Assembly (NCBI GenBank): GCA_002337605.1
Contig: DDGL01000016.1
Span: forward strand, 406,973 to 470,972
Length of the DNA: 64,000 bases
Source of the DNA: Flavobacteriaceae bacterium UBA1903
GTDB taxonomy: Bacteria > Bacteroidota > Bacteroidia > Flavobacteriales > Flavobacteriaceae
Direction: 5' to 3'
In this document: positions 24,381 through 33,457 of the stretch, in pieces
Numbering within the stretch: position 1 is the first letter of the stretch
How the letters are laid out: each line of letters begins with the position of its first letter
The notes under the pieces: generated by a model
The model's input: the letters and a program-made list of their open reading frames with translations, nothing else
Database searches by the model: none
What the model was told of the DNA's origin: nothing
Position numbers and translations under genes: made by a program

Positions 24381-25895
24381 TTAAAGTAAAGATTTTTGTG
24401 TCATCGCTTCTGGTTTTGGGACGCCCATTAATTCTAAAATGGTAGGAGCAATGTCCCCCAGAACGCCCGAATTAATAGTTTTAAGTTCGGTATCTACCAG
24501 AATCAAGGGAACAGGGTTGGTCGTGTGTGCCGTGTTTGGCGAACCGTCCGGGTTTCGCATCGTTTCACTATTGCCATGGTCTGCAATGACCAGGGTTGTG
24601 TACCCATTTTTATGTGCAGCCTGCACAATGCTTTTTGCACAAGCATCCACTGTTTCACAGGCTTTAATGGCGGCCGAGAGCACACCAGTATGGCCCACCA
24701 TATCGGGATTGGCAAAATTTAAACAGATAAAGTCTGCCGACTGTGAATTGATCTCCGGGATGATTTTATCCCGCAACTCATACGCACTCATTTCAGGTTG
24801 AAGGTCGTAGGTAGCAACTTTGGGCGACGGACATAAAATCCGTTTTTCGCCTTCAAAAGGAATTTCTCTTCCGCCGTTAAAAAAGAACGTAACATGAGGG
24901 TATTTCTCTGTTTCAGCAATTCGAATTTGAGTTTTCCCGTGTTTGGAAAGTGTTTCGCCAAGGGTGTCTTTCAAGTCTTCTTTGTTGAAGATTACGTTCA
25001 TATTTTTAAAGCTGTGGTCGTAATTCGTTAGCGTCACAAAATGTAGCGGCATCTTATGCATCCCAAATTCTTCAAAATTTTCTTGACTAAGTACTTCTGT
25101 AAGCTGGCGGCCGCGATCTGTCCTGAAGTTAAAGAAAACTACTACATCGTCTTTTCCAATTTTGGCGATAGGTTTATCCTCCTTAGCAAGGATGATAGGC
25201 TCTAAAAACTCATCGGTTATGTCATTTGCATAGCTTTTTTTAATACTCTCAACTGCGTTTGTGGATAGTGTTCCATTTCCATTTACAAGGGCGTCATACG
25301 CTTTTGCTGTGCGTTCCCAGCGTTTATCACGGTCCATAGCAAAATACCTTCCTGTAACCGTAGCTAATTTCCCTGTGGTTTTTGAAAGGTGTGCTTCCAG
25401 TTCAGCTATGTCATGCACAGCACTTTTGGGGTCTACGTCACGTCCATCGGTAAAGGCGTGAACATACACCTGGTCCAGGTCGCTTTCAGCAGCGACAGAA
25501 AGTAATCCTTTAAGGTGATTGAGGTGGGAGTGAACGCCTCCTTTGCTTACCAACCCTATAAAATGTACTTTTTTATGATTGGTTTTGGCGTACTGAAATG
25601 CTTGTTGTAAAACTGATTCGTCTTTTAAGGTGTTTTGTTTTAGTGCCAGATTGATCTTAGCCAGATCCTGATATACAATACGTCCGGCACCCAGGTTTAT
25701 ATGGCCTACCTCGCTATTACCCATTTGTCCATTTGGCAGGCCAACATTAAGCCCATGAGTTAATAATTGTGCTGTTGGATAATTTTCTGAAATACTATCT
25801 ATAAAAGGAGTTTCGGCCTGTGCAATGGCAGATACATCTGGGTTTTGAGTCATTCCCCAGCCATCGAGGATTAAAAGAAGCACTTTTTTGTTCAT
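24381..25895 (-). CDS. gpmI: 2,3-bisphosphoglycerate-independent phosphoglycerate mutase
   Basis: 504 residues, standard length. Alkaline phosphatase fold with metal-binding LILDGWGM (Asp 9), catalytic Ser in MGNSEVGHINLGAGR, FTDGRDVDPKSA, VTGRYFAMDRDKRWER, VVFFNFRTDRGRQL, and C-terminal ligands NPDMVGHTG, VIADHGNSE and TAHTTNPVP. It interconverts 3- and 2-phosphoglycerate in glycolysis, with two manganese ions. A TATCTTTG -7 box lies only 4 nt before the ATG on the minus strand, which predicts a very short or absent leader. Confidence 0.97.
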   Translation of the reverse strand: MNKKVLLLILDGWGMTQNPDVSAIAQAETPFIDSISENYPTAQLLTHGLNVGLPNGQMGNSEVGHINLGAGRIVYQDLAKINLALKQNTLKDESVLQQAFQYAKTNHKKVHFIGLVSKGGVHSHLNHLKGLLSVAAESDLDQVYVHAFTDGRDVDPKSAVHDIAELEAHLSKTTGKLATVTGRYFAMDRDKRWERTAKAYDALVNGNGTLSTNAVESIKKSYANDITDEFLEPIILAKEDKPIAKIGKDDVVVFFNFRTDRGRQLTEVLSQENFEEFGMHKMPLHFVTLTNYDHSFKNMNVIFNKEDLKDTLGETLSKHGKTQIRIAETEKYPHVTFFFNGGREIPFEGEKRILCPSPKVATYDLQPEMSAYELRDKIIPEINSQSADFICLNFANPDMVGHTGVLSAAIKACETVDACAKSIVQAAHKNGYTTLVIADHGNSETMRNPDGSPNTAHTTNPVPLILVDTELKTINSGVLGDIAPTILELMGVPKPEAMTQKSLL

Positions 25896-25899
25896 CCTA

Positions 25900-25907
25900 C
25901 AAAGATA
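25900..25907 (-). promoter_or_regulatory. -7 promoter element TATCTTTG of gpmI
   Basis: The minus strand reads TATCTTTG TAGG ATG, a full match to TAnnTTTG ending four bases before the gpmI start codon. Transcription would begin at or near the ATG, so the mRNA may be leaderless. Confidence 0.55.
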
Positions 25908-26084
25908 AGGAATCCTGTTTTTGATAGTCGCTTAGGATGTTTTTAAATAAATTTTCACAAATAATTTCTCCTTTAGTAACATCGTAGTTGAATTTTTATT
26001 GAAATAAAAAAACAAGACGTAAATTGTAGAGGGCGAGAATTTTAAAACAATCAACTTGAAAAACTCTTTTTAAAAATACAGAGT

Positions 26085-27791
26085 ATGAAATTTGTAGGTA
26101 GTCAGTTAGCTTATTATTTAAAAGACAGAGATTTTAGAAAGAACTCTAAGATATTACTTAGATACTTGGCTCTTTTGGGAATTGTTATCATCGTTTATTC
26201 TATTCTTTTCCATTTTATAATGGAGGTTGAAGGGCAAAACCACTCCTGGGTTACCGGATTTTACTGGACACTCACTGTTATGAGTACCCTTGGTTTTGGT
26301 GATATTACATTTGAATCTGACTTAGGCCGTGCTTTTAGTATACTGGTTTTGCTTTCAGGCATTTTTATGTTATTAATTGTATTGCCGTTTGCCTTTATCA
26401 GGCATTTTTATGTGCCACTTTTAGAGTCTAAAAAGAAAAATAAAGTTCCCCGTCAAGTCCCTGCAGGAACAAAGGGTCACATCTTAATATGTTCCTACGA
26501 TGTTATAGCAAGTGATCTTACGGAACGATTGAAGCAGGAGAATATCCCTTATTACATCATCGAAAACAATTTGGAAAAAGCATTAGAAAATCATTATGAT
26601 CAAATTCCTGAATTGTTTGGTGAACTCGATGCTAAAGAAACCTATATAAGAGCTAATATTAAAGATGCGAAACTGGTTTTGGTCAATAGGGATGATATTG
26701 TAAATACCAAGATCATCCTTACCATACGAGACATTGCTCCCAATGTGCCTATTGTTGCAATTGCTACCGATGTAGAATCAATAGATGTGCAAAAACTAAG
26801 CGGCGCTAACCATGTGTTACCTGTACGAAAATGGCTTGGGGAACAACTGGCCAACAGGGTAAACGCACAACACGCAAAATCGCAACCTATTGGACAATAT
26901 GAAGACCTCTTACTTGCAGAGCTGCCCATCCACAATACTCCATTGGTTTCTAAAACCATCCGGGAGGCCAGATTAAGACAAAAATTTGGGGTAAGTGTGG
27001 TTGGAATCTGGAAACGCGGTAAACTGCAAGTCATCACCGGAGATGAAAAATTAGCGCAGGATAGCGTTCTGGTCATCATAGGAAATAAAGAACAGCTCCA
27101 CAGCATCGATGAACTTTTTCATGACTACAATGTAAACCCTAATCCAATACTATTAATTGGCGGGGGTAGTGTGGGGTTGGCAGCTGCAGAATCGTTACAT
27201 AAAAACGGCATTTTAGTGAATGTAATTGATAAAGATCCAGAGATCAGTAAAAAACTGAAGCCTTATTGCAATGAGGTATTTACCGGTAAGGCATCAGACT
27301 ATGAACTGCTAAAAAAGGCTGGCATTCTTGAAGCTCCATCGGTATTGCTTTCTACCCACGACGATACTATGAATATTTATCTGGCCTCCTATTGTCGCCA
27401 GTTAAACAAGGAATTGAGAATCGTAAGCCGAATATCTGAAGCTCGGAATATTGATATTATTCATAAAGCAGGAGCTAACTTTGTATTGAGCTATTCTACA
27501 CTAGGCTCTGAAGCAGTGTTGTCCATCTCTAAAGATCAGGAACTAACTGTTCTTGGGGAGGGCATTACCCTGTTTATTATTCCAACCCCACGGGCATTAG
27601 AAGGTAAAACCCTTGCAGCATCTGGTATAGGTGCACAAACCGGATTGTCTGTTATTGCCATAAAAGAAAATTCGAAAGTCACTACGCTATTATCTGCAAC
27701 TACCTTACTTCCCAAAGGTGCTGAAATAGTCATGCTTGGAACTATGGAAATGAAACAAGTCTTCAATAACATATTTGCCCAGGTGGTTTGA
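26085..27791 (+). CDS. Potassium channel protein with two RCK (TrkA-N) domains
   Basis: 568 residues. Two membrane helices (about 27-46 and 85-106) flank a pore loop with filter TLGFGDI (instead of the canonical TVGYGD). A first RCK/TrkA-N domain begins about 128 (GHILICSYDVIASDLTERL), with a TrkA-C part (ELPIHNTPLV), and a second full Rossmann domain begins about 350 (PILLIGGGSVGLAAAESL, NVIDKDPE), followed by another TrkA-C. The tandem RCK layout allows gating by nucleotide or Ca2+. It is an inner membrane channel, standing alone and divergent from gpmI. Confidence 0.92.
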   Translation: MKFVGSQLAYYLKDRDFRKNSKILLRYLALLGIVIIVYSILFHFIMEVEGQNHSWVTGFYWTLTVMSTLGFGDITFESDLGRAFSILVLLSGIFMLLIVLPFAFIRHFYVPLLESKKKNKVPRQVPAGTKGHILICSYDVIASDLTERLKQENIPYYIIENNLEKALENHYDQIPELFGELDAKETYIRANIKDAKLVLVNRDDIVNTKIILTIRDIAPNVPIVAIATDVESIDVQKLSGANHVLPVRKWLGEQLANRVNAQHAKSQPIGQYEDLLLAELPIHNTPLVSKTIREARLRQKFGVSVVGIWKRGKLQVITGDEKLAQDSVLVIIGNKEQLHSIDELFHDYNVNPNPILLIGGGSVGLAAAESLHKNGILVNVIDKDPEISKKLKPYCNEVFTGKASDYELLKKAGILEAPSVLLSTHDDTMNIYLASYCRQLNKELRIVSRISEARNIDIIHKAGANFVLSYSTLGSEAVLSISKDQELTVLGEGITLFIIPTPRALEGKTLAASGIGAQTGLSVIAIKENSKVTTLLSATTLLPKGAEIVMLGTMEMKQVFNNIFAQVV

Positions 27792-27837
27792 TGGGTGTTC
27801 TATGGTGTTGAAGTGTAGAATTAAAGTTGGTTGAATA

Positions 27838-27855
27838 GTAAGAGCTTTAGCTTAC
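27838..27855. repeat. Small hairpin GTAAG-(AGCTTTAG)-CTTAC
   Basis: A perfect 5-bp stem with the loop AGCTTTAG lies between the convergent channel and M48 genes. The loop wording matches that of the hairpins at 12388-12430. No clear T-tract; it could be a weak bidirectional terminator or a dispersed element. Confidence 0.35.
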
Positions 27856-27859
27856 AACC

Positions 27860-28630
27860 TTATTCCACAGTCCCGCCATACTTCCGGATACTTTCCTTGA
27901 TCTGGTCTATCCTGTTGTCCGGATCCGGGTGTGTGCTTTGAAATTCTGGTGCGCGACTGGGACCTGCAGCAGCTTTAAGAATTTGCATCACGCCTATCAT
28001 TTGGTTAGGGTTGTACCCGGCTTTTATCATAAACCGAACCCCTAGATCGTCACTTTCCAGTTCATCGCCACGGCCATTGGTTAAGAGGGTGTTCATCCCA
28101 ATTTGAGATACGGCATTTCCGGCACCCATACCTACCTCGGCACCTTGTGCTACGGTTTGCCAGACCTGGGAATTTGCAATACGCTCACTACTGTGGCGCC
28201 CAATGACGTGTCCAATTTCATGACCTAACACTCCTGCAAGCTGGTCTTCGTTTTGCAATTTTGAATACAAGGCGTAGGTAATAAATATTTGTCCGCCGGG
28301 AAGTGCAAAAGCGTTAATGGTTTCAGGATCTGCCAGTAAGTGAAAATCGTATTGATAGGGAGTTTGGGTTGCTACCGTACTTTTCACTAGTTTTTGACCT
28401 ACCAGGTCTATATAATTTTGAAGCTGCTGGTCCGGATACATCCCGCCATATTCTTCGATCATTTTAGGTGCGTTGGCGAGGCCAATGGCAATTTCCTCAT
28501 CGGTATCCATAGAAATGGCTTGTGTGTTTCCTGTATAGGGATTCTCTTCCATAGAAGAACAATAGCGTACCAGTCCGAAGCCAGCAATAAGCACCCCAAT
28601 TAAAATTCTAATTTTCCAACTTCCTCTCAT
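27860..28630 (-). CDS. M48 family metallopeptidase (BepA/Oma1-like)
   Basis: 256 residues. N-terminal signal anchor (about 6-25, with RYCSS after it, possibly a lipoprotein). Zinc motif HEIGHVIGRHSSER about residue 142 with the third ligand Glu in ELESDDLGVRFMIKAGY, and a C-terminal STHPDPDNRI segment. Without a TPR domain it is the short LoiP/Oma1-like form. It is probably a periplasmic quality-control protease. Convergent with the potassium channel gene. Confidence 0.92.
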   Translation of the reverse strand: MRGSWKIRILIGVLIAGFGLVRYCSSMEENPYTGNTQAISMDTDEEIAIGLANAPKMIEEYGGMYPDQQLQNYIDLVGQKLVKSTVATQTPYQYDFHLLADPETINAFALPGGQIFITYALYSKLQNEDQLAGVLGHEIGHVIGRHSSERIANSQVWQTVAQGAEVGMGAGNAVSQIGMNTLLTNGRGDELESDDLGVRFMIKAGYNPNQMIGVMQILKAAAGPSRAPEFQSTHPDPDNRIDQIKESIRKYGGTVE

Positions 28631-28728
28631 AAAAAATGTACATTTTTTATTCCCACGAAGGTGGGAAACTCAATTTAAACCATCTAAATTTACGAAAATT
28701 TGTTCTGTGTTTTATATAAAATTGCCTC

Positions 28729-28812
28729 TTAACCGCAGAGGTCACAAAGTTTTTCGCGAAGGTCACGAAGGCTTTGAGTACTCTGTGTCTTCTCTGTGTC
28801 CTCAGTGGTTAA
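28729..28812. repeat. Intergenic palindromic element with TTAACC/GGTTAA ends
   Basis: TTAACCGCAGAGG (28729-28741) pairs with CCTCAGTGGTTAA (28800-28812), with two mismatches, and the inside is a series of GTCACAAAG / GTCACGAAG and CTCTGTGT units. The element lies in the 218-bp gap between M48 and M15 genes. The same wording (CTCTGTGT, CGGAG/GCAGAG) flanks the GxxExxY gene at 21.9 kb, so the two loci may derive from one dispersed family. Confidence 0.6.
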
Positions 28813-28848
28813 AAGAACAAGTGTGTCAGATTCTTCAAAACCTTTATT

Positions 28849-29595
28849 TTAGAGCAACTTTGGATTAATGTCTAAAATATTTTCAATGCGATATTTTTTG
28901 ATAAAAGCATCACTGAAATGCTCGGCACCTTTTATTTTTTCCTCCAGCATAATTTGCTTGATATCCAGTTTTTTATACTCCTGTAGCATAGGTTTCGAAA
29001 CGGGGGCATAACTAAAATGCCACGGCTCGTATTTAAAACCTTTGCGGTTGGCGTTGTCTGTATATACTTCGTAAAACCCAAAATTATTAGCATGTTCGTC
29101 GAGCCATTCTTTTAGTTTGCAAAAGGGACCTTTGCCGTGAAAGTGTTCGGGTTGCAAGACGCTAGCAGGGCGGGGAGTAGCGCTTCCGTCAATAATATCT
29201 ATATCGGTACCCCAATGGTGACGGGAGGTTCCAGGGATGGTGGAGTATTCAATAATTTTCTCAATGGCTTGCACAGGGGTGAGCCCCTGGTTCGTAAACC
29301 GGTTGTATTTACCTTCGAAAATTTCTTTTTGTCGCTGGAAACTTCGGTAAGCAGAGACTACTTCAATTTGGATTCCCGCTTCCGCCGCAGCGATTTTCAT
29401 TTTTGAGAATGCTGCCTTTGCCTCTTTATGCATTTTGCTGGTGTAGCTATCGCCTACAATATCTGGGTTACCTTTCCCAATTAATTGAGAGCGGGTAAAT
29501 GTTTGTTGTAGTTCTGAAGAAAAAGACAGAGAAGGAAATAGGGAAATTCCTACTGCTGCCAGGGTACTCAATTGAAGGAAGTGGGTTCTTTTCAT
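28849..29595 (-). CDS. M15 family metallopeptidase (D-Ala-D-Ala carboxypeptidase, VanY-like)
   Basis: 248 residues. Signal peptide (about 5-27). VanY/M15B core: VVSAYRSFQRQKEIFEGKYN, zinc ligands in PGTSRHHWGTDIDI (H and D) and the later KYEPWHFSY (E and H). It should trim D-Ala from peptidoglycan stem peptides in the periplasm. All ligands are present. It is 3 nt downstream of pepE and likely in the same transcript. Substrate preference (dipeptide or carboxypeptidase) cannot be told from sequence. Confidence 0.9.
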   Translation of the reverse strand: MKRTHFLQLSTLAAVGISLFPSLSFSSELQQTFTRSQLIGKGNPDIVGDSYTSKMHKEAKAAFSKMKIAAAEAGIQIEVVSAYRSFQRQKEIFEGKYNRFTNQGLTPVQAIEKIIEYSTIPGTSRHHWGTDIDIIDGSATPRPASVLQPEHFHGKGPFCKLKEWLDEHANNFGFYEVYTDNANRKGFKYEPWHFSYAPVSKPMLQEYKKLDIKQIMLEEKIKGAEHFSDAFIKKYRIENILDINPKLL

Positions 29596-29598
29596 AGG

Positions 29599-30303
29599 TT
29601 AAAAATAATCAATTAAAGTGCCACTTTTCACCTCATACGCAGGTTTATCTTGCTCAAAAACACGTGCGGTAAGCCTGCCTTCCAACGTTATTTCTTCTCC
29701 TTGCACACGTAACCAGCTCCCTTCGCGCAACCCAATAACAGGGATGGTGTTTTGGGTGTGAAACTCTTTGATACGTGTTTCCCGCGATTCGCCCATATGT
29801 TTGCTGTTGGGGTCTGGGTCTAAGTAATGTGGGTTGATGTTACATGGTACGACTCCAAGCGTTTTAAAACTTGGCGGATAGACAATAGGCATGTCGTTGG
29901 TGGTCATCATCGTGGTACCACAAATATTACTTCCCGCACTCGTACCTAAATAAGTGATGCCGTTAAAAATAGCTTCTCGTAAAGGCTGCATCACACCAAG
30001 CTCGTGTAATGCCTTTACCAGAACAAAAGTATTGCCACCGCCTGTAAATATTCCTTTGGCATTTTTAATGGCTTCTACAGGGTTTTTAAAGGTGTGGATA
30101 CCTACTATTTTCTTATTGATTTTTTTAAATGCCTCTGCTGCTTTTTCAGTGTATTGGTCGTGGGAGATACCACCTGGTCTTGCGTAAGGAATAAAAAGAA
30201 TTTCTTCGGTTTCTGAAAAAAGGGCGGTTAATTCATCCAGTAAGTAGTCCAAATAACTTCCTTCATGAAGGGTTGACGTGCTGGCAATGATAAGGTTCTT
30301 CAT
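29599..30303 (-). CDS. pepE: Dipeptidase E (alpha-aspartyl dipeptidase)
   Basis: 234 residues, S51 family length. Nucleophile motif YLGTSAGSNI (Ser about 121), preceded by GIFTGGGNTFVLVKALHE, and HYLDPDPNSKHMGESRETRI with His and Asp of the triad region. It cleaves Asp-X dipeptides in the cytoplasm. It has no signal peptide. It precedes the M15 peptidase gene on the minus strand; together they could recycle peptides, but that is inferred from proximity alone. Confidence 0.93.
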   Translation of the reverse strand: MKNLIIASTSTLHEGSYLDYLLDELTALFSETEEILFIPYARPGGISHDQYTEKAAEAFKKINKKIVGIHTFKNPVEAIKNAKGIFTGGGNTFVLVKALHELGVMQPLREAIFNGITYLGTSAGSNICGTTMMTTNDMPIVYPPSFKTLGVVPCNINPHYLDPDPNSKHMGESRETRIKEFHTQNTIPVIGLREGSWLRVQGEEITLEGRLTARVFEQDKPAYEVKSGTLIDYF

Positions 30304-30401
30304 AGGCTTGTAATATGCAAACGAAAGTTTCGTCTTTGTAAAAACATCACAAAGCTTGCGATTATTTTCGGCTTAAAAAATTATAACTACAAAACTTTAC
30401 T

Positions 30402-31211
30402 GTGAAAGCAATTGTTACTTTTCTTTTTTGTGTCATTTCTGTAAGCGTTTTTTCCCAAACTGCAGAGCGTGTAAACATTGCAGGAAAAATCTTTGCTCCT
30501 GAAGATGAGGACAGGGAAGGGGTGAGTATTTATAACAAATCCTCCCAAAAAGGAACCGTGAGTGATGCAGCAGGTAACTTTACCATAGCTGTGGCCGTGG
30601 GAGATGTTGTAGTTATAACGGCTTTGCAGTTTCAGACCTTTACACGTAAAGTGACAGAGGACATTCTACAAAATGAAAAGATGAATATTCTTTTGTATGC
30701 AAACATAAACAGGCTAGATGAAGTTTTGTTGTATAGCCATGACCTGACCGGAATTCTGGAACTGGACGCAAAGAAAGCTACTGTTTTTAGTATGCCAAAA
30801 ATTGAACTAGGCTACAGTGCTGATGCCAGTTTTGCTCCGGATAGATTTTCCAGGATACAAGGAAATGCAGCGCAAGCGGCCCTTGGTAACAGCCCAATGC
30901 AAAACGGGCTTAACGTTGGCGCTCTATTGGGCTTGGCGCTTAAATCCCTCTTTCCAAAAAAAGATAAAAACTATATAGATCCCTGGGCAGAAACAAAACC
31001 TAAGGGAGTATCCCTTCAGGAAAGGTTTAGTGTCCAGTATTACAGCACAACGTTTGGAATTCCACCAGAGCAGGTAGACGATTTTATCTATTTTGTTACA
31101 CATAATGTAGCTACATGGCACTTACTCGGTCCCGAAAATGAAATGAAACTATTGCAAGTGCTTTTTGAACAAAGTGAACGCTATAAACAAAAATTAAAAA
31201 CAGAAGAATAG
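30402..31211 (+). CDS. CarboxypepD_reg-like domain protein, paralogue 1 of 3
   Basis: 269 residues starting at GTG 30402; the signal peptide (VKAIVTFLFCVISVSVFSQ) begins right there, and no ATG fits. Residues about 25-100 form a carboxypeptidase regulatory-like domain (GVSIYNKSSQKGTVSDAAGN, FTIAVAVGDVVVITALQFQ). Then LNRLDEVLLY-like INRLDEVLLYSHDLTG, and a C-terminal helical domain (VDDFIYFVTHNVA, LLQVLFEQSERYKQKLK). It resembles the plug-side part of a receptor without barrel. It is the first of three tandem paralogues upstream of DUF6702 and M1 peptidase genes. Confidence 0.82.
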   Translation: MKAIVTFLFCVISVSVFSQTAERVNIAGKIFAPEDEDREGVSIYNKSSQKGTVSDAAGNFTIAVAVGDVVVITALQFQTFTRKVTEDILQNEKMNILLYANINRLDEVLLYSHDLTGILELDAKKATVFSMPKIELGYSADASFAPDRFSRIQGNAAQAALGNSPMQNGLNVGALLGLALKSLFPKKDKNYIDPWAETKPKGVSLQERFSVQYYSTTFGIPPEQVDDFIYFVTHNVATWHLLGPENEMKLLQVLFEQSERYKQKLKTEE

Positions 31212-31243
31212 GCTTTTAAGAAAAACTAGCTTATTTTTATAGT

Positions 31244-32065
31244 ATGAAACCCTTCTTAATCATCTCTTTTTTATTAATTGCTTTTGTATGCAGTGCGCAG
31301 CAAACAGAACGCGTTATGGTGGATGGTGAAATTATTGTGCCTAAAGGGGACGATAACGAGCAGATTAGTGTGTATAACGTATCTTCACAAAAAGGAACGA
31401 GTACCGATGCCGAAGGAAAATTTAAACTCGAAGTAGGAACTAACGATCGGGTGTTAATTACAGCACTTCAATTTCAATCATTTACGGTGGTGGTAGACCA
31501 GGGGGTTGTGGATAAAAAATTTATGCGGATTTATATGAACCCTACCGTCAATCAGTTGGAAGAAGTTGTTGTGAGTCCGTACGATTTGTCTGGAAATATA
31601 AATGTAGACGTAAAACGGATTAACGTTTACGAAGACCCGGGGTATGACCTTTCTTACAAAACAATAAACTACGATTATGAGTTTACCCCAGACCGGCAAT
31701 CGGCTATTGAAGGGAATGCTGCAGAAAACGCACTCCATAATGGCGGCCTTCAGAATGGAGCTAATTTTGTGAGTGTTTTTGCACTCTTAGCCAGGGCAAT
31801 TTTACCAAAAAAGGCAAAAGATACGCCCAAAGAAACTTTGAATAATGGACAGGTATTGGTCACTGCATTACAACAGCGCTTTAGTAGACATTATTATACC
31901 GAAACCTTTGGAATCCCCACTGAAAAAGTTGATGCCTTTATCTATTTTGCTGAAGAGAATGCAGTAACAGCCCGTATGCTGAAACCTGAAAACGAGATTG
32001 AATTACTTGAAGTGTTATTTGAGCAAAGCATCCTCTATAAAGAACGGCTGGCCGATGAAAACTAG
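31244..32065 (+). CDS. CarboxypepD_reg-like domain protein, paralogue 2 of 3
   Basis: 273 residues with a signal peptide (1-18, ending VCSAQ). It shares with paralogue 1 the segments TERVMVDGEIIVPKGDD, ISVYNVSSQKGTSTDAEG, VLITALQFQSFTV, NQLEEVVVSPYDLSGN and the C-terminal FGIPTEKVDAFIYFA and LLEVLFEQSILYKERL. The two proteins are clearly duplicates. The gene overlaps the third paralogue by 11 nt, so the three are a single transcription unit. A secreted role in envelope assembly is plausible; no partner is known. Confidence 0.82.
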   Translation: MKPFLIISFLLIAFVCSAQQTERVMVDGEIIVPKGDDNEQISVYNVSSQKGTSTDAEGKFKLEVGTNDRVLITALQFQSFTVVVDQGVVDKKFMRIYMNPTVNQLEEVVVSPYDLSGNINVDVKRINVYEDPGYDLSYKTINYDYEFTPDRQSAIEGNAAENALHNGGLQNGANFVSVFALLARAILPKKAKDTPKETLNNGQVLVTALQQRFSRHYYTETFGIPTEKVDAFIYFAEENAVTARMLKPENEIELLEVLFEQSILYKERLADEN

Positions 32066-32834
32066 GCTTTTTTTTATATTCTTCACTACTTTTTGTTTTG
32101 CTGAAATCTTTGCCCAAACAACCACGCTTCAAGGCAAAATAACCAACCTGGAGGATATAGAAGGGATTCATATTTTGAATAACAATTCTCGAAACAATAG
32201 TGTGACAGATGCCTTTGGAAACTTTTCAATTCGTGCAAAAGAGAATGATACGTTGGTTTTTTCATCGGTACATTACCTTCCGAAGAAAATTGAAGTCACC
32301 GAAATTATTATAGAGCGAGGGATCGTAGTAGTAACCTTGGACAGGTTAATCAACCAGCTGGATGAAGTGTTTCTGGGCAGCAGGCTTACAGGAGATCTGG
32401 AAAATGACGTGAAAAACATAAAAGTTAGGAAAAAAATTGATTTTGATAGCTTAGGAATTCCGGGGTTTAAAGGCAAGCCACAGGAAAAAATACCCCCCTT
32501 AATTGGGCAGACCATTGGTCTTACCCATGTTAATGTTGAAGCCTTGTACAAGCACATTACCGGCTATTATAAAACGTTACGTACCAAGCGAAAATGGGAA
32601 GCAGAAAACAATACAGTGGCTAGAATTCTATATAAATACGATGAAGATTTTTTTCTGAAATCTTTTGCAATACCAGCCGATAAGACCTACGACTTTATCC
32701 TTTTTTGTATGGAAACAACCTCCTTGCAAACTAACTTTAACAGGGAAAATCATGGCATTGTACTGGATATTTTTGAAACGAAAGCACCCGAATATGTATC
32801 AAGAATAGCAACTCCGAGCGAAAAAAAGGAATAA
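32055..32834 (+). CDS. CarboxypepD_reg-like domain protein, paralogue 3 of 3
   Basis: 259 residues from ATG 32055, which gives a clean signal peptide (MKTRLFFIFFTTFCFAEIFAQ, first 20 shown in part: KTRLFFIFFTTFCFAEIF). An upstream in-frame ATG at 31998 would lie inside the previous gene. The regulatory-like domain is present (IEGIHILNNNSRNNSVTDAF) but the middle and C-terminal parts are more divergent (YDFILFCMETTSL; IVLDIFETKAPEYV). It overlaps paralogue 2 by 11 nt and is followed by the DUF6702 gene after 52 nt. Confidence 0.8.
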   Translation: MKTRLFFIFFTTFCFAEIFAQTTTLQGKITNLEDIEGIHILNNNSRNNSVTDAFGNFSIRAKENDTLVFSSVHYLPKKIEVTEIIIERGIVVVTLDRLINQLDEVFLGSRLTGDLENDVKNIKVRKKIDFDSLGIPGFKGKPQEKIPPLIGQTIGLTHVNVEALYKHITGYYKTLRTKRKWEAENNTVARILYKYDEDFFLKSFAIPADKTYDFILFCMETTSLQTNFNRENHGIVLDIFETKAPEYVSRIATPSEKKE

Positions 32835-32886
32835 TTATTGTAACATTCCAGGCTCAAAACCGTCTTACATTCCTCATTGTATACCT

Positions 32887-33393
32887 ATGAAATTTATTAA
32901 AGTTACGCTTATTCTTCTGTTGTTTCCTTTATTAACAGCATTTACCAGTCATAAATTTTATGTAAGCATCACCACTATAGAGTATGCACCAAAAGAACAA
33001 ACATTACAGCTTATTACTAAAATATTTCTGGACGATATAGAAGACGCCATGGAAACTCGCTACGGTCGGAAATTTAATTTCAATTCAAAAAAGGAGACAG
33101 AGCAGGATGGAGAAATTCTGAAGGAGTATGTCTTTCAGGAGCTTAAAATTAATGTAAACGGTACTCCTGCTACGTTTAATTATATAGGAAAAGACTACGA
33201 TATTGATGTTGTAAAGCTATACGTTGAAATCCCAAATATTAAGAGTTTTAATTCTATTGAAGTGGAAAATAAAGTATTGCTGGATATGTTCGATGAACAG
33301 CAGAATATAATTCATATAAAAAAATACGATACCCGACGCAGTTTAATTCTTGAAAAACAAAACCCTAAAGGATTGTTAAATTTCAGCGATTAA
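32887..33393 (+). CDS. DUF6702 family secreted protein
   Basis: 168 residues. Signal peptide (1-20, ending TAFTS), then HKFYVSITTIEYAPKEQTLQ, KIFLDDIEDAMETRYGRKF and a second beta region (LKINVNGTPATFNYIGKDYD; IKSFNSIEVENKVLLDMFDE). The conserved opening HKFY-S-T-I-Y and the FLDDIE motif fit DUF6702, a Bacteroidota family found beside M1 peptidases. No enzymatic motif. It is placed between the paralogous trio and the M1 peptidase gene, which suggests a shared envelope function. Confidence 0.8.
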   Translation: MKFIKVTLILLLFPLLTAFTSHKFYVSITTIEYAPKEQTLQLITKIFLDDIEDAMETRYGRKFNFNSKKETEQDGEILKEYVFQELKINVNGTPATFNYIGKDYDIDVVKLYVEIPNIKSFNSIEVENKVLLDMFDEQQNIIHIKKYDTRRSLILEKQNPKGLLNFSD

Positions 33394-33457
33394 CCCGCAT
33401 AAACACTTTAGAACAAGTATTTTTAAACCTTTCAAAAAACAATAAATTATTCTACTC

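Noticed and set aside
24439..25461. Several plus-strand frames opposite gpmI
   Set aside because: They are antisense shadows of a conserved enzyme with no recognisable content.
31998..32054. Earlier start of paralogue 3 at 31998
   Set aside because: It lies within paralogue 2 and would remove the clear signal peptide that starts at 32055.
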